Shown here in pieces: positions 8,721 through 16,904 of a stretch of DNA of 64,000 nucleotides. Numbering within the stretch: the stretch's first letter is position 1; each line of letters opens with the position of its first letter. The stretch covers positions 18,061 through 82,060 of the forward strand of contig JAFRWN010000082.1 of NCBI GenBank assembly GCA_017437965.1. The letters are read 5' to 3'. The position numbers were made by a program, and so were the translations under genes. The stretch is from Lachnospiraceae bacterium (GTDB lineage Bacteria > Bacillota > Clostridia > Lachnospirales > Lachnospiraceae). The notes below the pieces were generated by a model. It worked only from the letters and a program-made list of their open reading frames with translations, was not told where the DNA came from and made no database searches.

Positions 8721-10196
8721 TTACTGCTCGGCCTTTTTAGGAGATCCGAGGCTTGCAAAGAAACCTTTGATTACGGTAGGATGGAAGATGATGAGCATAG
8801 GGAAAAGCTCGAGTCTTCCGGCCAGCATGTCAAAGATCATTACGAACTTTGAAGGCTTGCTCCAGAAGGAGAAGTTTCTTGCCGGACCGACAAGGTTAAG
8901 GCCGGGGCCGATGTTGTTTATCGTCGCGGCGATTGCCGTGAAGTTGGTGACAAGGTCATGTCCCTCAAAGGAAACCGCAAAGATCGAGGCGGTAAAAATA
9001 ATCATAAATGTTGTGAAATAAACATGGACGGAACGAATCGTGTCGGAATCGACGGATTTACCGTCCATTTTTAATTTCTTCACGCTCTTCGGATGGATAT
9101 AGGTGGTCAGCTCGATGAACATGGACTTTATCATGATCATTATTCGCGATACCTTGATACCGCCGCCGGTAGAACCCGCACAGGCACCGATGAACATGAG
9201 AAGCACAAGCACGCCCTTGCTGAGTGAGGGCCACATATCAAAATCAACCGTCGAATAACCGGTGGTCGTAATGATCGAGCCTACCTGGAAGGCAGAGTGG
9301 CGGATTGCGGTAAAAATGGAGCCGAACCGGTCGGCAACGTTTATGCATATTATTACAGTGGCTGCAAGTATAACACAGAGATAGTGTTTTACTTCCTCCA
9401 TCGTGAGGGCTTTTTTGACCTGCCTGTAGAGCAGGTAGTAGTAGAAGTTGAAGTTGACTCCGAAAAGGATCATGAATATCGTGATCGTCCACTGGCAGTA
9501 GGCCGAGTAGCTTCCGACCGAGCTGTTCAGTATGCCGAAACCACCGGTACCCGCAGTACCGAAGGAGAGGCAGATGGAGTGGAAAACCGGCATTCTGCCG
9601 CAGATCAGAAGCACCATCTCGAGTATTGTCATGCCGAAATATATGATATAGAGTATTCTTGCTGTCTGTTTGATCTTGGGAACGAGCTTTCCGACCGAGG
9701 GACCGGGGGATTCGGCTTTCATCAGGTTCATGTCGCTTGCGCCCGTCATCGGAAGTATCGCAAGGATGAACACAAGAACACCCATTCCGCCTATCCAGTG
9801 CGTAAAGCTTCGCCAGAAGAGTGCGGTATGGGAAAGTGCCTCGACATCGTTAAGTATGCTGGCACCGGTTGTCGTAAAGCCGGATACCGTTTCAAAAAGC
9901 GCGTCCACAAAGGAGGGGATTTCGCCCGAAAGCCTGAAGGGAAGGGCACCGAAGAAGGAAAGAGTGATCCATGAGAGTGCGGTTGCGACACAGCCTTCCT
10001 TCAGATAGAATACGTTGCTCTTGGGCTTTTTGATGTTGAGAAGAAAGCCTAGGAGCGCACAGAATGCAGCCACTCCCAGATAATATACGCCGTATTTCTC
10101 ATGATAGATCAGAGAAACTGTCGTCGGGAGAAGAAGCAGTACCGATTCGGTTTTAAGAAGCATTCCGATAATGTACCGGATAATGGAAAAGTTCAT
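8721..10196 (-). CDS. trkH: TrkH/KtrB-family potassium transporter subunit
   Basis: A 491-residue integral membrane protein with the four pore-loop motifs of the TrkH/TrkG/KtrB family: GFTTTGASIL, GTAGTGGFGI, ITTTGYSTVD and the NNIGPGLNLVG region, plus the characteristic GACAGSTGGGIKVSR stretch. It forms the K+-conducting channel and needs the cytoplasmic TrkA partner, which is encoded 23 nt upstream in the same direction. The operon order is trkA-trkH. The ribosome site before the ATG is weak (AAAAAGAG), which suggests translational coupling to trkA. Confidence 0.95.
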   Translation of the reverse strand: MNFSIIRYIIGMLLKTESVLLLLPTTVSLIYHEKYGVYYLGVAAFCALLGFLLNIKKPKSNVFYLKEGCVATALSWITLSFFGALPFRLSGEIPSFVDALFETVSGFTTTGASILNDVEALSHTALFWRSFTHWIGGMGVLVFILAILPMTGASDMNLMKAESPGPSVGKLVPKIKQTARILYIIYFGMTILEMVLLICGRMPVFHSICLSFGTAGTGGFGILNSSVGSYSAYCQWTITIFMILFGVNFNFYYYLLYRQVKKALTMEEVKHYLCVILAATVIICINVADRFGSIFTAIRHSAFQVGSIITTTGYSTVDFDMWPSLSKGVLVLLMFIGACAGSTGGGIKVSRIMIMIKSMFIELTTYIHPKSVKKLKMDGKSVDSDTIRSVHVYFTTFMIIFTASIFAVSFEGHDLVTNFTAIAATINNIGPGLNLVGPARNFSFWSKPSKFVMIFDMLAGRLELFPMLIIFHPTVIKGFFASLGSPKKAEQ

Positions 10197-10219
10197 GATT
10201 GTTATCTCTTTTTGCCGGC

Positions 10220-11596
10220 TTATGCCAGAATATCGTCTATTTCGCTGAGTCCTTCATGGGTCGTAACTATCATTACGGTATCTCCGACCCTGATCTCGTC
10301 AAAACCGCCGGGCAGGATGATGTGTCCGTCACGGTTTATGAAGGATACGAGGAGGTTTTGCTTGAGGGAAAGATCCTTGAGCATTGTGCCTGTAACCTTC
10401 GAAGGCTTTTCGACGCTGAACTCGATAGCCTCGACGCGGTGGTCGTACATATGGTAGAGGGTATCGATATTGGTACCCTGGGAATTGCTTTTTGCACGGA
10501 CATAGGCAATGATGGCCTCGGAGGTAATGAACTTGGGATATATTACCGAGCCGAGATCAAGTGAGTCGAGCACTCCTGTAAAGCCCATGTGGGAAATTTT
10601 GGTGATTACCTTTGCTTGCGAAACCCTTCTTGCAAAGAGTGTGAGTATTACGTTTACTTCGTCGATACCGGTAAGCGGAACGAAGGACTGTACGGTTTCG
10701 ACACCTTCCTCGCGGAGCAGCTCTTCGTTCGTGCCGTCTCCGTTAATTATTATCGCCTTCGGAAGAAGCTCTGCAAGCTCTTCACAACGTCCGCGGTCCC
10801 TTTCGATTATTTTTACCGAAATGCCCATCGAAATGAGGAATTTGGCGAGATAGAAGCCTGCCTTTCCGCCTCCGATGATCATTGTGTTCTTTACCTGCCT
10901 GGTCTTGATTCCGATTTCGTCAAGGAAGGCACGAACACGCTTGTGCTGGCATACAAAGGAAAGCACATCGCCCGAATTGATCACAAAACGTCCGTCGGGT
11001 ATGATGATCTCCTCATTACGTACAACAACGCACACATTTATTCTGTTTTTGATCATTTTGGTGAGTTCGATCAGGGAAAGACCGTCAAGAGTGGAACCCT
11101 CGGGAACCTTGAACTTGATGATCTCGGCCTGACCATGGGCAAAGGATCCGACTTCAAGCGCAGTCGGAAGATAGAGTATCCTTGCAGCCTCCCTTGCTGC
11201 TTCAAGCTCGGGATTTATTATCATGGCAAGACCCAGCTTGTCACGGAGGTAGTCTGCCTCGGAATTATAGTCCGGAGTACGGACCCTGGCAATGGCCGAG
11301 CAGCCCGCAACCTGCCTTGCGACGGTACAGGTGAGAAGATTGAGCTCGTCGGAATCGGTTACGGCGATCAGAAGGTCGGTATTTTCGATTCCTGCCTCCA
11401 TCTGCACATTGTAGCTTGCACCGTTGCCGATAACACCCATCACGTCGTACATTCCGGTGATGCGGCTGATCGCCTCGGAACTCTGGTCGATGACGGTAAT
11501 GTCATGTTTTTCCTTTATTAGCTGGGCGGTAAGGGTTTCGCCGACCTTACCGGCACCTACTATTATTATCTTGAGTCCATTGCTGTTCGCAGACAT
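10220..11596 (-). CDS. trkA: TrkA, NAD-binding regulatory subunit of Trk K+ uptake
   Basis: The start at ATG 11596 (ribosome site GGAAAGGAAAG) gives 458 residues; an upstream in-frame ATG at 11644 lacks support. The protein contains two tandem RCK modules. Each N-terminal half has a Rossmann motif: IIIVGAGKVGETLTAQL near residue 10 and TMIIGGGKAGFYLAKFL near the middle. Each is followed by an RCK_C domain (KFKVPEGSTLDGLSL, EFSVEKPSKVTGTML). TrkA binds NAD(H) and gates TrkH at the inner membrane face. A 10-bp palindrome CGCAGCTGCG at 11616-11625 sits 20 nt upstream of the start, of unknown use. Confidence 0.95.
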   Translation of the reverse strand: MSANSNGLKIIIVGAGKVGETLTAQLIKEKHDITVIDQSSEAISRITGMYDVMGVIGNGASYNVQMEAGIENTDLLIAVTDSDELNLLTCTVARQVAGCSAIARVRTPDYNSEADYLRDKLGLAMIINPELEAAREAARILYLPTALEVGSFAHGQAEIIKFKVPEGSTLDGLSLIELTKMIKNRINVCVVVRNEEIIIPDGRFVINSGDVLSFVCQHKRVRAFLDEIGIKTRQVKNTMIIGGGKAGFYLAKFLISMGISVKIIERDRGRCEELAELLPKAIIINGDGTNEELLREEGVETVQSFVPLTGIDEVNVILTLFARRVSQAKVITKISHMGFTGVLDSLDLGSVIYPKFITSEAIIAYVRAKSNSQGTNIDTLYHMYDHRVEAIEFSVEKPSKVTGTMLKDLSLKQNLLVSFINRDGHIILPGGFDEIRVGDTVMIVTTHEGLSEIDDILA

Positions 11597-11697
11597 TTTT
11601 CTTTCCTTTCCATGACGCAGCTGCGCATACAATAAATATATCACTTTTTCATAAAAAAATCCACCTTTTTTATATTTATAGTGTAATTCCGGAAAAA

Positions 11698-11711
11698 ATG
11701 TGGTATACTCT
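11698..11711 (+). promoter_or_regulatory. Extended -10 promoter element of the zinc-ribbon gene
   Basis: ATGTGGTATACTCT contains TGG-TATACT, an extended -10 box (TATACT at 11704-11709), 32 nt before the zinc-ribbon gene. The same 14-mer recurs upstream of the EAL gene at 24417-24430. No good -35 box is visible, as expected for extended -10 promoters. Confidence 0.55.
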
Positions 11712-11741
11712 ACTGTAAATTATAAAACGGGAGGAAAAACT

Positions 11742-12284
11742 ATGATCTGCCCAAGCTGCGGAAGAGAACTTGATGATGATGTGAATTTCTGCTATTACTG
11801 CGGACATTCCTTCAGGGAAGGATTTAGTAATAATTACAGTAAACCGGCTGGCCAGGCTCCGTTGGTACAGAGCTCAGCCGTGACTGACAGAGGATCCTAT
11901 GAGACCGGTGCTATGTCGAACTCATATATGTCCGGAGATTCTGTGGAATATGATGCAAGAAGAGCTGAAATAATGAGGGCCGACGAGGAGAAAAGAGCAA
12001 TGTCCCCAATAGGCTGGGTGCTTTATTTCGCCTGCCTTTTCATACCGCTTCTCTGGATAGTATGGCTGATAATAACCTGTGTATGGGCCTTCGGTAAGAA
12101 GGGAAGCACCGAAAGAAAGAATTTTGCAAAAGGCATGCTGATCACTGTCGTGCTTCTGATCGTGATCATATTTGTTTACCTTACCGTCATGATCAGCAAG
12201 TACGGTACCGACGGAACGATAGAAAGACTTACCAACGGTATGTACAAGAGCGTCGATGACTATTTCAATGCAATGGGAAAGTAA
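11742..12284 (+). CDS. Zinc-ribbon membrane protein
   Basis: Starting at ATG 11742 behind GGGAGG gives 180 residues. The N-terminus MICPSCGRELDDDVNFCYYCGHSF is a double-CxxC zinc ribbon of the type found in many small Firmicutes membrane proteins. A polar linker of about 60 residues follows, then two hydrophobic segments (WVLYFACLFIPLLWIVWLI and MLITVVLLIVIIFVYLTVM) and a short tail. The function is unknown. It is 12 nt upstream of mntP and read in the same direction, so it is in the same transcript, but the link may be incidental. Confidence 0.8.
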   Translation: MICPSCGRELDDDVNFCYYCGHSFREGFSNNYSKPAGQAPLVQSSAVTDRGSYETGAMSNSYMSGDSVEYDARRAEIMRADEEKRAMSPIGWVLYFACLFIPLLWIVWLIITCVWAFGKKGSTERKNFAKGMLITVVLLIVIIFVYLTVMISKYGTDGTIERLTNGMYKSVDDYFNAMGK

Positions 12285-12296
12285 GGTGATCATGAC

Positions 12297-12881
12297 ATGC
12301 ATCTGGCGGAACTTCTGATCCTTGCGGTCGGTCTTTCAATGGATGCCTTTGCGGTTTCAATCTGCAAGGGACTTGCAATACAAAAACCAAAAATCAAAGA
12401 TAATCTGCTTGCAGGTCTGTGGTTCGGTATTTTTCAGGGAGTGATGCCCGTGATAGGGTATTTTCTCGGAAAGAACTGCAGCAACCTGATAGAAAGCTTC
12501 GATCACTGGATTGCTTTCATACTTTTAGGACTTATCGGTGCCAACATGCTCCGTGAGGCTTTCGGAAAGGATGAGGAGGTAAATCCCGGGATGGGCTTCG
12601 GCATTATGTTTGCGATGGCGATAGCCACAAGCATCGATGCCCTTGCGGTAGGAATCACCTTTGCTGTGGTTACGTTAAAGATAATAAGTGCCTCTGCCTA
12701 TGCCAATCTTTTCCTCGGCGCACTGATAATTACCTGCACCACTTTTGTTTTTTCGTTCTGCGGAATTTCAATAGGTGCAAAATTCGGTTCAAAGAACCGA
12801 AAGATCGCACAGATTACCGGAGGAGTGATCCTGATCGCTATCGGTGTAAAGATTCTGCTTGAACATCTGGGGGTATTCTGA
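12297..12881 (+). CDS. mntP: Manganese efflux pump MntP
   Basis: The 194-residue, six-helix protein carries LAVGLSMDAFAVSICKGLA near the N-terminus and the internal duplicate ATSIDALAVGITFA, the paired Asp-containing helices of the MntP (YebN) family that export Mn2+. No yybP-ykoY riboswitch was recognised; the gene sits inside an operon behind the zinc-ribbon gene. Its TGA stop overlaps the deoC ATG by one base. Confidence 0.92.
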   Translation: MHLAELLILAVGLSMDAFAVSICKGLAIQKPKIKDNLLAGLWFGIFQGVMPVIGYFLGKNCSNLIESFDHWIAFILLGLIGANMLREAFGKDEEVNPGMGFGIMFAMAIATSIDALAVGITFAVVTLKIISASAYANLFLGALIITCTTFVFSFCGISIGAKFGSKNRKIAQITGGVILIAIGVKILLEHLGVF

Positions 12882-13537
12882 TGGATATTAAGGAAATACT
12901 TGAAAAATGTGATCATACCCTGCTTAAGCCTGAAAGTACATGGGAGCAGATAAAGAAAATAGTGGACGAAGGCATAGCCTATCATACCGCGTCGGTCTGC
13001 ATTCCCTCATGCTTTGTAAAAAAAGCTTCGGAATATGCCGGAGGCAGGGTGAAAATATGTACCGTAATAGGTTTTCCGAATGGCTATGAAACTACGGAAA
13101 CAAAAGTTTTTCAGGCAAGGGAGGCCGCTGAAAACGGTGCCGACGAGATCGATATGGTGATAAATATCGGGGTGCTTAAAGAAGGGTGCGGTGAATATGT
13201 GCTTGATGAAATAAAGGCAGTGAGGACAGCAGTGCCCGGAAAAATCCTCAAGGTCATCATCGAAACCTGCCTGCTTACCGAAGAAGAGAAGATACTTATG
13301 TGCAGGATAGTGAGCGAGTCCGGAGCGGACTATATAAAAACCTCCACGGGCTTCTCAAAATCGGGAGCAACCGTGGAGGATGTAAGGCTTTTAAGAAAGT
13401 ATTCGTCGCCCGAACTGAAAGTCAAGGCTGCGGGCGGTATTTCTTCACTTCGGGATGCCGAAGATATGATACTTGCCGGGGCCGACCGTCTAGGTACGAG
13501 CCGTATTGTCAAACTCGCCTGCGAGCAGGGCAAGTAA
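12881..13537 (+). CDS. deoC: Deoxyribose-phosphate aldolase
   Basis: A 218-residue class I aldolase that splits 2-deoxyribose-5-phosphate into glyceraldehyde-3-phosphate and acetaldehyde in deoxynucleoside catabolism. Diagnostic segments are CDHTLLKPESTWEQI at the start, DEIDMVINIG, KVIIETCLLTEEE and the Schiff-base Lys in YIKTSTGFSKSGAT, then VKAAGGISS. Translation is coupled to mntP by an ATGA-type overlap. The last 48 bp overlap the 3' end of the opposing GH9 gene. Confidence 0.95.
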   Translation: MDIKEILEKCDHTLLKPESTWEQIKKIVDEGIAYHTASVCIPSCFVKKASEYAGGRVKICTVIGFPNGYETTETKVFQAREAAENGADEIDMVINIGVLKEGCGEYVLDEIKAVRTAVPGKILKVIIETCLLTEEEKILMCRIVSESGADYIKTSTGFSKSGATVEDVRLLRKYSSPELKVKAAGGISSLRDAEDMILAGADRLGTSRIVKLACEQGK

Positions 13538-15118
13538 CAGCACAAGCGGAGAATTCCAGTAAATGGTAATCTCGTTTGTGGAATATGATTTCCAGTTATC
13601 TATAAAGCATTTCATAGGAGCAGTTCCCTCGGGGATCTGCTCTTTTGCGTCCGGGTCGGCACGGTTGCGGTTCGGACCTCCGGAAACATAGCCGGGGATA
13701 GGTTCCACAATGCCGTCGGAAAATGTGGGACGGTTGTGGGGATTCATCAAAGGCTTTGTGCCGTAGCCTGTCACATAGCTCTGGTCAAGCGGGTTGGCAC
13801 CGAGTATGTAGTCAAGCTGGCGGAGCGAAGCATCGATATATTTCTTTTCTCCGGAAAGTTTTCCTGCATAGTTTAAAAGTATGGCCTTCGAAAGCACCTC
13901 GAGGTTGCTTCCCCACTGGAATTCCTCGGGCTTCATTGCTGTCGAGAAAGGATTTGAGTTTACTATGTCAAGGAAATATCCTGCGGCACCGAGCCAGATG
14001 TTCCTTGCGGCTTTATATATGTCTATTTCGAAGGTGGCGGATCTGTCGCAGAGTATGCCGAGGGTACCGAGGCCGCCTACTTCTTCCCAGCCAAGTCCTG
14101 TAAGGGAGAATTCCTTTACTTCAATCCCTGTTTTCACAATATCATGGAAGGCTTTGTCCCCATTCAGCCTGTAAAGCTCGACCGCAGCCCAGAATCTTTC
14201 GTCGCGGTCGCTTATGTCACGGTAATCTCCGGTATATACCCCTTCGGGATTTTTGAAAAGGAAGCCGGGATTGTTAAGGAGCCATCTGCCTGCGCTTTCT
14301 GCTGCTTTTGCAAGCTTTTCCGCGTACTGTTCGTCAAATTTACGGTATATCCTTGCTCCCAATGCGCAGGTTGCAGCAAAATCAGCGGTTGCAAGCGAGC
14401 TTATGGGAGTGATAATGAAGGGCAGGGGATCATCTTCGGGCATCAGAAAGTCCGTATGGTACATTGAAGTACACTTATGGTGAACGCTTCCGTCCGCCTC
14501 CTGCATTTTAAGGAACCAGTCAAGCTCATATTTCACTTCGTTAAGGATGTCAGGTATTCCGTTTCCGCTTTCGGGAATGTTCAGACTTTTTGCAAAGGCC
14601 TCGGGCACAAGCTCATAGGCATAGAGCAGATGACCGACCGCAACCGCACCTGCAGTCACATAACGGCCGTAGTCGCCCGCATCATGCCAGCCTCCGCTGC
14701 ATTCAACCTCTCTGTCTTCATAAAGATATTTTACTTTCTTCGTATGGCAGGCTTTGTGTGTGAAAATGCCTGCATATTCCTTTTTGAGCTCGCAGCCGCA
14801 GCGCTGGAAATAGAACATTTTCTGGGCATCGAAGAAAAGATCCGCGTTCGGATCAGCACTGATTTCAAAGGGAATGAGAGTGCCGTCGGAAAGCTCAAAA
14901 GAATACTTTCCGCATTCCGAAAGGGACGAAAAATCAAGTATTCCGGAGGTTGTTCCGGATGCCCTGTCTTCTGTAAATGATATATCATCAAAAGAAAAGA
15001 CTGTCTTTCCCGCCGGATTTTTAATGTTTACCGGAAAGGAAAGGTCATCGGTTTTCTCCAAAACTGCCTGTTTGATGCCTGCAGGGTAATAACCCAGCTG
15101 ATTGACATGTAATTTCAT
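13490..15118 (-). CDS. Glycoside hydrolase family 9, cytoplasmic cellodextrinase type
   Basis: The 542-residue protein starts at ATG 15118 behind GGAGG. Residues about 1-90 form the Ig-like domain that precedes many GH9 catalytic domains (MKLHVNQLGYYPAGIKQAVL). The catalytic domain shows SGGWHDAGDYGRYV with Asp146 and Asp149, and near the end the NRADPDA segment and STNEITIYWNSP with Glu516 as expected acid. No signal peptide, dockerin or binding module is present. Butyrivibrio is known to have a GH9 cellodextrinase of nearly this size that also lacks a signal peptide; by analogy the substrate would be imported cellodextrins. Its 3' end overlaps deoC by 48 bp. Confidence 0.92.
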   Translation of the reverse strand: MKLHVNQLGYYPAGIKQAVLEKTDDLSFPVNIKNPAGKTVFSFDDISFTEDRASGTTSGILDFSSLSECGKYSFELSDGTLIPFEISADPNADLFFDAQKMFYFQRCGCELKKEYAGIFTHKACHTKKVKYLYEDREVECSGGWHDAGDYGRYVTAGAVAVGHLLYAYELVPEAFAKSLNIPESGNGIPDILNEVKYELDWFLKMQEADGSVHHKCTSMYHTDFLMPEDDPLPFIITPISSLATADFAATCALGARIYRKFDEQYAEKLAKAAESAGRWLLNNPGFLFKNPEGVYTGDYRDISDRDERFWAAVELYRLNGDKAFHDIVKTGIEVKEFSLTGLGWEEVGGLGTLGILCDRSATFEIDIYKAARNIWLGAAGYFLDIVNSNPFSTAMKPEEFQWGSNLEVLSKAILLNYAGKLSGEKKYIDASLRQLDYILGANPLDQSYVTGYGTKPLMNPHNRPTFSDGIVEPIPGYVSGGPNRNRADPDAKEQIPEGTAPMKCFIDNWKSYSTNEITIYWNSPLVLLLALLAGEFDNTART

Positions 15119-15255
15119 TGTAACACCTCCTGTACTATCCTCTTGATACTAATTTATATTAAAGTCAGGAAAATTGCAATGTTTTTTTCCATTTATCAGA
15201 TGTTCAATATAATATTTTTGAAAAGCTTGAATTTCTACTTGGAATTTTCGCAAAA

Positions 15256-15306
15256 ATGTGGTACTCTTATTAAGAACGTTTTACGAACGTCCGGCAGTTT
15301 TGCCGG
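15256..15306 (+). promoter_or_regulatory. Promoter-like element and leader hairpin before the coiled-coil gene
   Basis: ATGTGGTACTCTTAT at 15256-15270 is a two-base-deleted version of the element at 11698 and 24417. Downstream, CCGGCA (15291-15296) and TGCCGG (15301-15306) form a perfect 6-bp stem with a GTTT loop, ending 6 nt before the GGAGG (15313-15317) of the coiled-coil gene. The hairpin may affect ribosome access. Confidence 0.4.
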
Positions 15307-15322
15307 CAGCATGGAGGTATGA

Positions 15323-16402
15323 ATGAGCGATAATCAGGACATTGTGGACAGCATAGCTACCAGAACAGTGACTGAAGAAAGACAGAATATTGTTTCAAAG
15401 CGTGTGACCAACAGGTTCGCGATCTTTGGAATGGCAACGGGTTTTATCATCGCTGCCTTCGGCGTACTGGCAGGAACGGGAGTTTTCGATAAGATCGGAT
15501 TTTCGGTGGATGAAAAAATCGGATATATAATGCTTGCCGCCGGAGTGTTTATGTTCTGCTACTTTGGTATGAACGTCAGGCGGAACGAGATACAGGTGGA
15601 AACCTTTACAGTTGAAAAGCAGGTGCCCTATGAAATGTCACCCGTGCTTGAAAACAAGCTTCGTGAACGTGAAGAAATGATCGATAACAAGGTTAATGCC
15701 ATGGGCGCTGTCTTCGAAAAGCTTGCACTTTTAACTTCAGAGCTTGAGGAAAGGGTGCTTGCGGCAGAGAAGCTGAAGCTTGAGACCAAAGCAAGCGAGG
15801 AAACGGAAGAACAGAAGACAGAAAGGCTTGCAAAGGCGGCAGCCAGTGCCGTTGTAACTGCAATGCGCGAGGAAAAGAGGGCAAACGAGGAAGCCGAGAA
15901 CAGAAGAAAGGCTGACGAAAATGCCAGAAGAAGCGAGGAGCTTGCAAAGAAGAGTGAGCTGCTCGAAAAGAAGAACTCCATTCTCGCACAGAAAGAGGAC
16001 GAGCTTCGCTTGGTAAAGGACCAGCTCAGCAAAATAGAAGAAAACCAGAAGGCAGCAAGGGAAAGACTTCGCAGGGAGGAAGACCGCTTCAGATCCGAAA
16101 GCGAGGAAAGAGAACAGGAGCTTAAGGATGAAAAGCTGGCACTTGCAACCGAAAGGGAAGAGCTTCTGATCGCAAGGGAAAAGCTCGAGGGCGAAAAAGA
16201 CAGTCTTTCATTGAAACAGAAAGAGGTTGACGCCATTTTAAAGGCTGAGGCCGAAAAACGTGCAGAAGAGGAAAAACGCATAGAAGAAGCCAGAAAGGCA
16301 GCCGAAGAGAAGAAGGCAGCCGAGGAAAAGAGATTCAGTGATCTCGGGCTTTCGGCAGTAAGCTTCGCATGGAGCTCAGATTTGAGAAAAACGGAGGAGT
16401 GA
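15323..16402 (+). CDS. Two-helix membrane protein with long coiled coil
   Basis: 359 residues, ATG at 15323 five bases after GGAGG. After about 30 polar residues there are two membrane segments (FAIFGMATGFIIAAFGVLAGTGVF, IGYIMLAAGVFMFCYFGMNV; about residues 34-80). Beyond residue 110 the rest is almost entirely Glu/Lys/Arg/Ala heptad sequence, a cytoplasmic coiled coil of some 230 residues, ending in a short non-coiled tail (LGLSAVSFAWSSDLRKTEE). It resembles no enzyme I recognise. A structural or scaffold role at the membrane is possible. The long open frame on the opposite strand is an artefact of the biased GAG/AAG codons. Confidence 0.75.
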   Translation: MSDNQDIVDSIATRTVTEERQNIVSKRVTNRFAIFGMATGFIIAAFGVLAGTGVFDKIGFSVDEKIGYIMLAAGVFMFCYFGMNVRRNEIQVETFTVEKQVPYEMSPVLENKLREREEMIDNKVNAMGAVFEKLALLTSELEERVLAAEKLKLETKASEETEEQKTERLAKAAASAVVTAMREEKRANEEAENRRKADENARRSEELAKKSELLEKKNSILAQKEDELRLVKDQLSKIEENQKAARERLRREEDRFRSESEEREQELKDEKLALATEREELLIAREKLEGEKDSLSLKQKEVDAILKAEAEKRAEEEKRIEEARKAAEEKKAAEEKRFSDLGLSAVSFAWSSDLRKTEE

Positions 16403-16446
16403 TACTCCGTTAAAAAATAAATTTTTATCTTATGGAGGTAACAGTA

Positions 16447-16671
16447 ATGAAAAAAAGAACTTTTTTGGGTCTGGCAATCGGTGCCGCAGCAGGAGTAGGT
16501 GTCTACAAGTATCTTCAGAACAAGAAGGCTCAGGAAGCTGATGATTATGATTTTGATGATCTTGATGACGATCTTGAGGATGCAGCAGAGGATGCAACAG
16601 ATGCAGCAGCAGATAAGGTAGAGGAACTTGCGGAAGAGCTTAAGGATGCTGCTGAGGAGAAGGATGAGTAA
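16447..16671 (+). CDS. Small acidic membrane-anchored protein
   Basis: Starting at ATG 16447, eight bases after GGAGG, gives 74 residues. A short basic start (MKKR) leads into one hydrophobic segment (TFLGLAIGAAAGVGVYKYL), followed by a strongly acidic tail rich in Asp, Glu and Ala (DDLDDDLEDAAEDATDAAAD). Small proteins of this shape, related loosely to YtxH-type proteins, are common in Firmicutes; the function is unknown. The long helical acidic tail could interact with the basic coiled-coil protein encoded just upstream (inference). Confidence 0.7.
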   Translation: MKKRTFLGLAIGAAAGVGVYKYLQNKKAQEADDYDFDDLDDDLEDAAEDATDAAADKVEELAEELKDAAEEKDE

Positions 16672-16779
16672 TATACTCATGAAATATGAACGGAATATGA
16701 ACTAAAGTTCACCAAATTGTTACATAATTGACATAAAAAGTCAATAATCTTGTTGTATTATAAAGACAACGAAGATGCC

Positions 16780-16857
16780 GAATGAGAGTTCGGTACCGTT
16801 CATTCTCCTTATTATTAAAAAAAGATTTAAACGCAGGTTCGCCTGCGTTTTCTTTTT
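16780..16857 (+). terminator. Leader structure with rho-independent terminator upstream of nadE
   Basis: ACGCAGG and CCTGCGT pair around a TTCG tetraloop and are followed by TTTCTTTTTT, a strong intrinsic terminator at about 16830-16857. Upstream, GAATGA (16780-16785) and TCATTC (16800-16805) can pair around the palindrome CGGTACCG. A TTGACA lies at 16728-16733, but the nearest -10-like TATTAT (16756-16761) is 22 nt away. The terminator may end the small acidic gene transcript, a short RNA, or a regulated nadE leader. The rest of the 16672-16904 gap shows nothing else. Confidence 0.7.
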
Positions 16858-16904
16858 TACAAAACATTTCCCAGTGACTGAAATTACTAAGAGAGGTACA
16901 AAGC

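Noticed and set aside
9297..9974. A 225-codon plus-strand open frame opposite trkH
   Set aside because: Trk pore motifs are all on the minus strand; the opposing frame is charged low-complexity sequence.
10589..11521. A 310-codon plus-strand open frame opposite trkA
   Set aside because: TrkA on the other strand has complete family motifs; the plus frame shows no recognisable domain or start signal.
11597..11741. A c-di-AMP (ydaO) riboswitch upstream of trkA, or a manganese riboswitch before mntP
   Set aside because: The gap is short, and no matching conserved loops were recognised on either strand.
15628..16680. A 350-codon Ser/Leu-rich open frame on the minus strand
   Set aside because: It is the antisense of the GAG/AAG-rich coiled-coil gene, has no ribosome site and its composition is explained by codon bias of the plus-strand gene.
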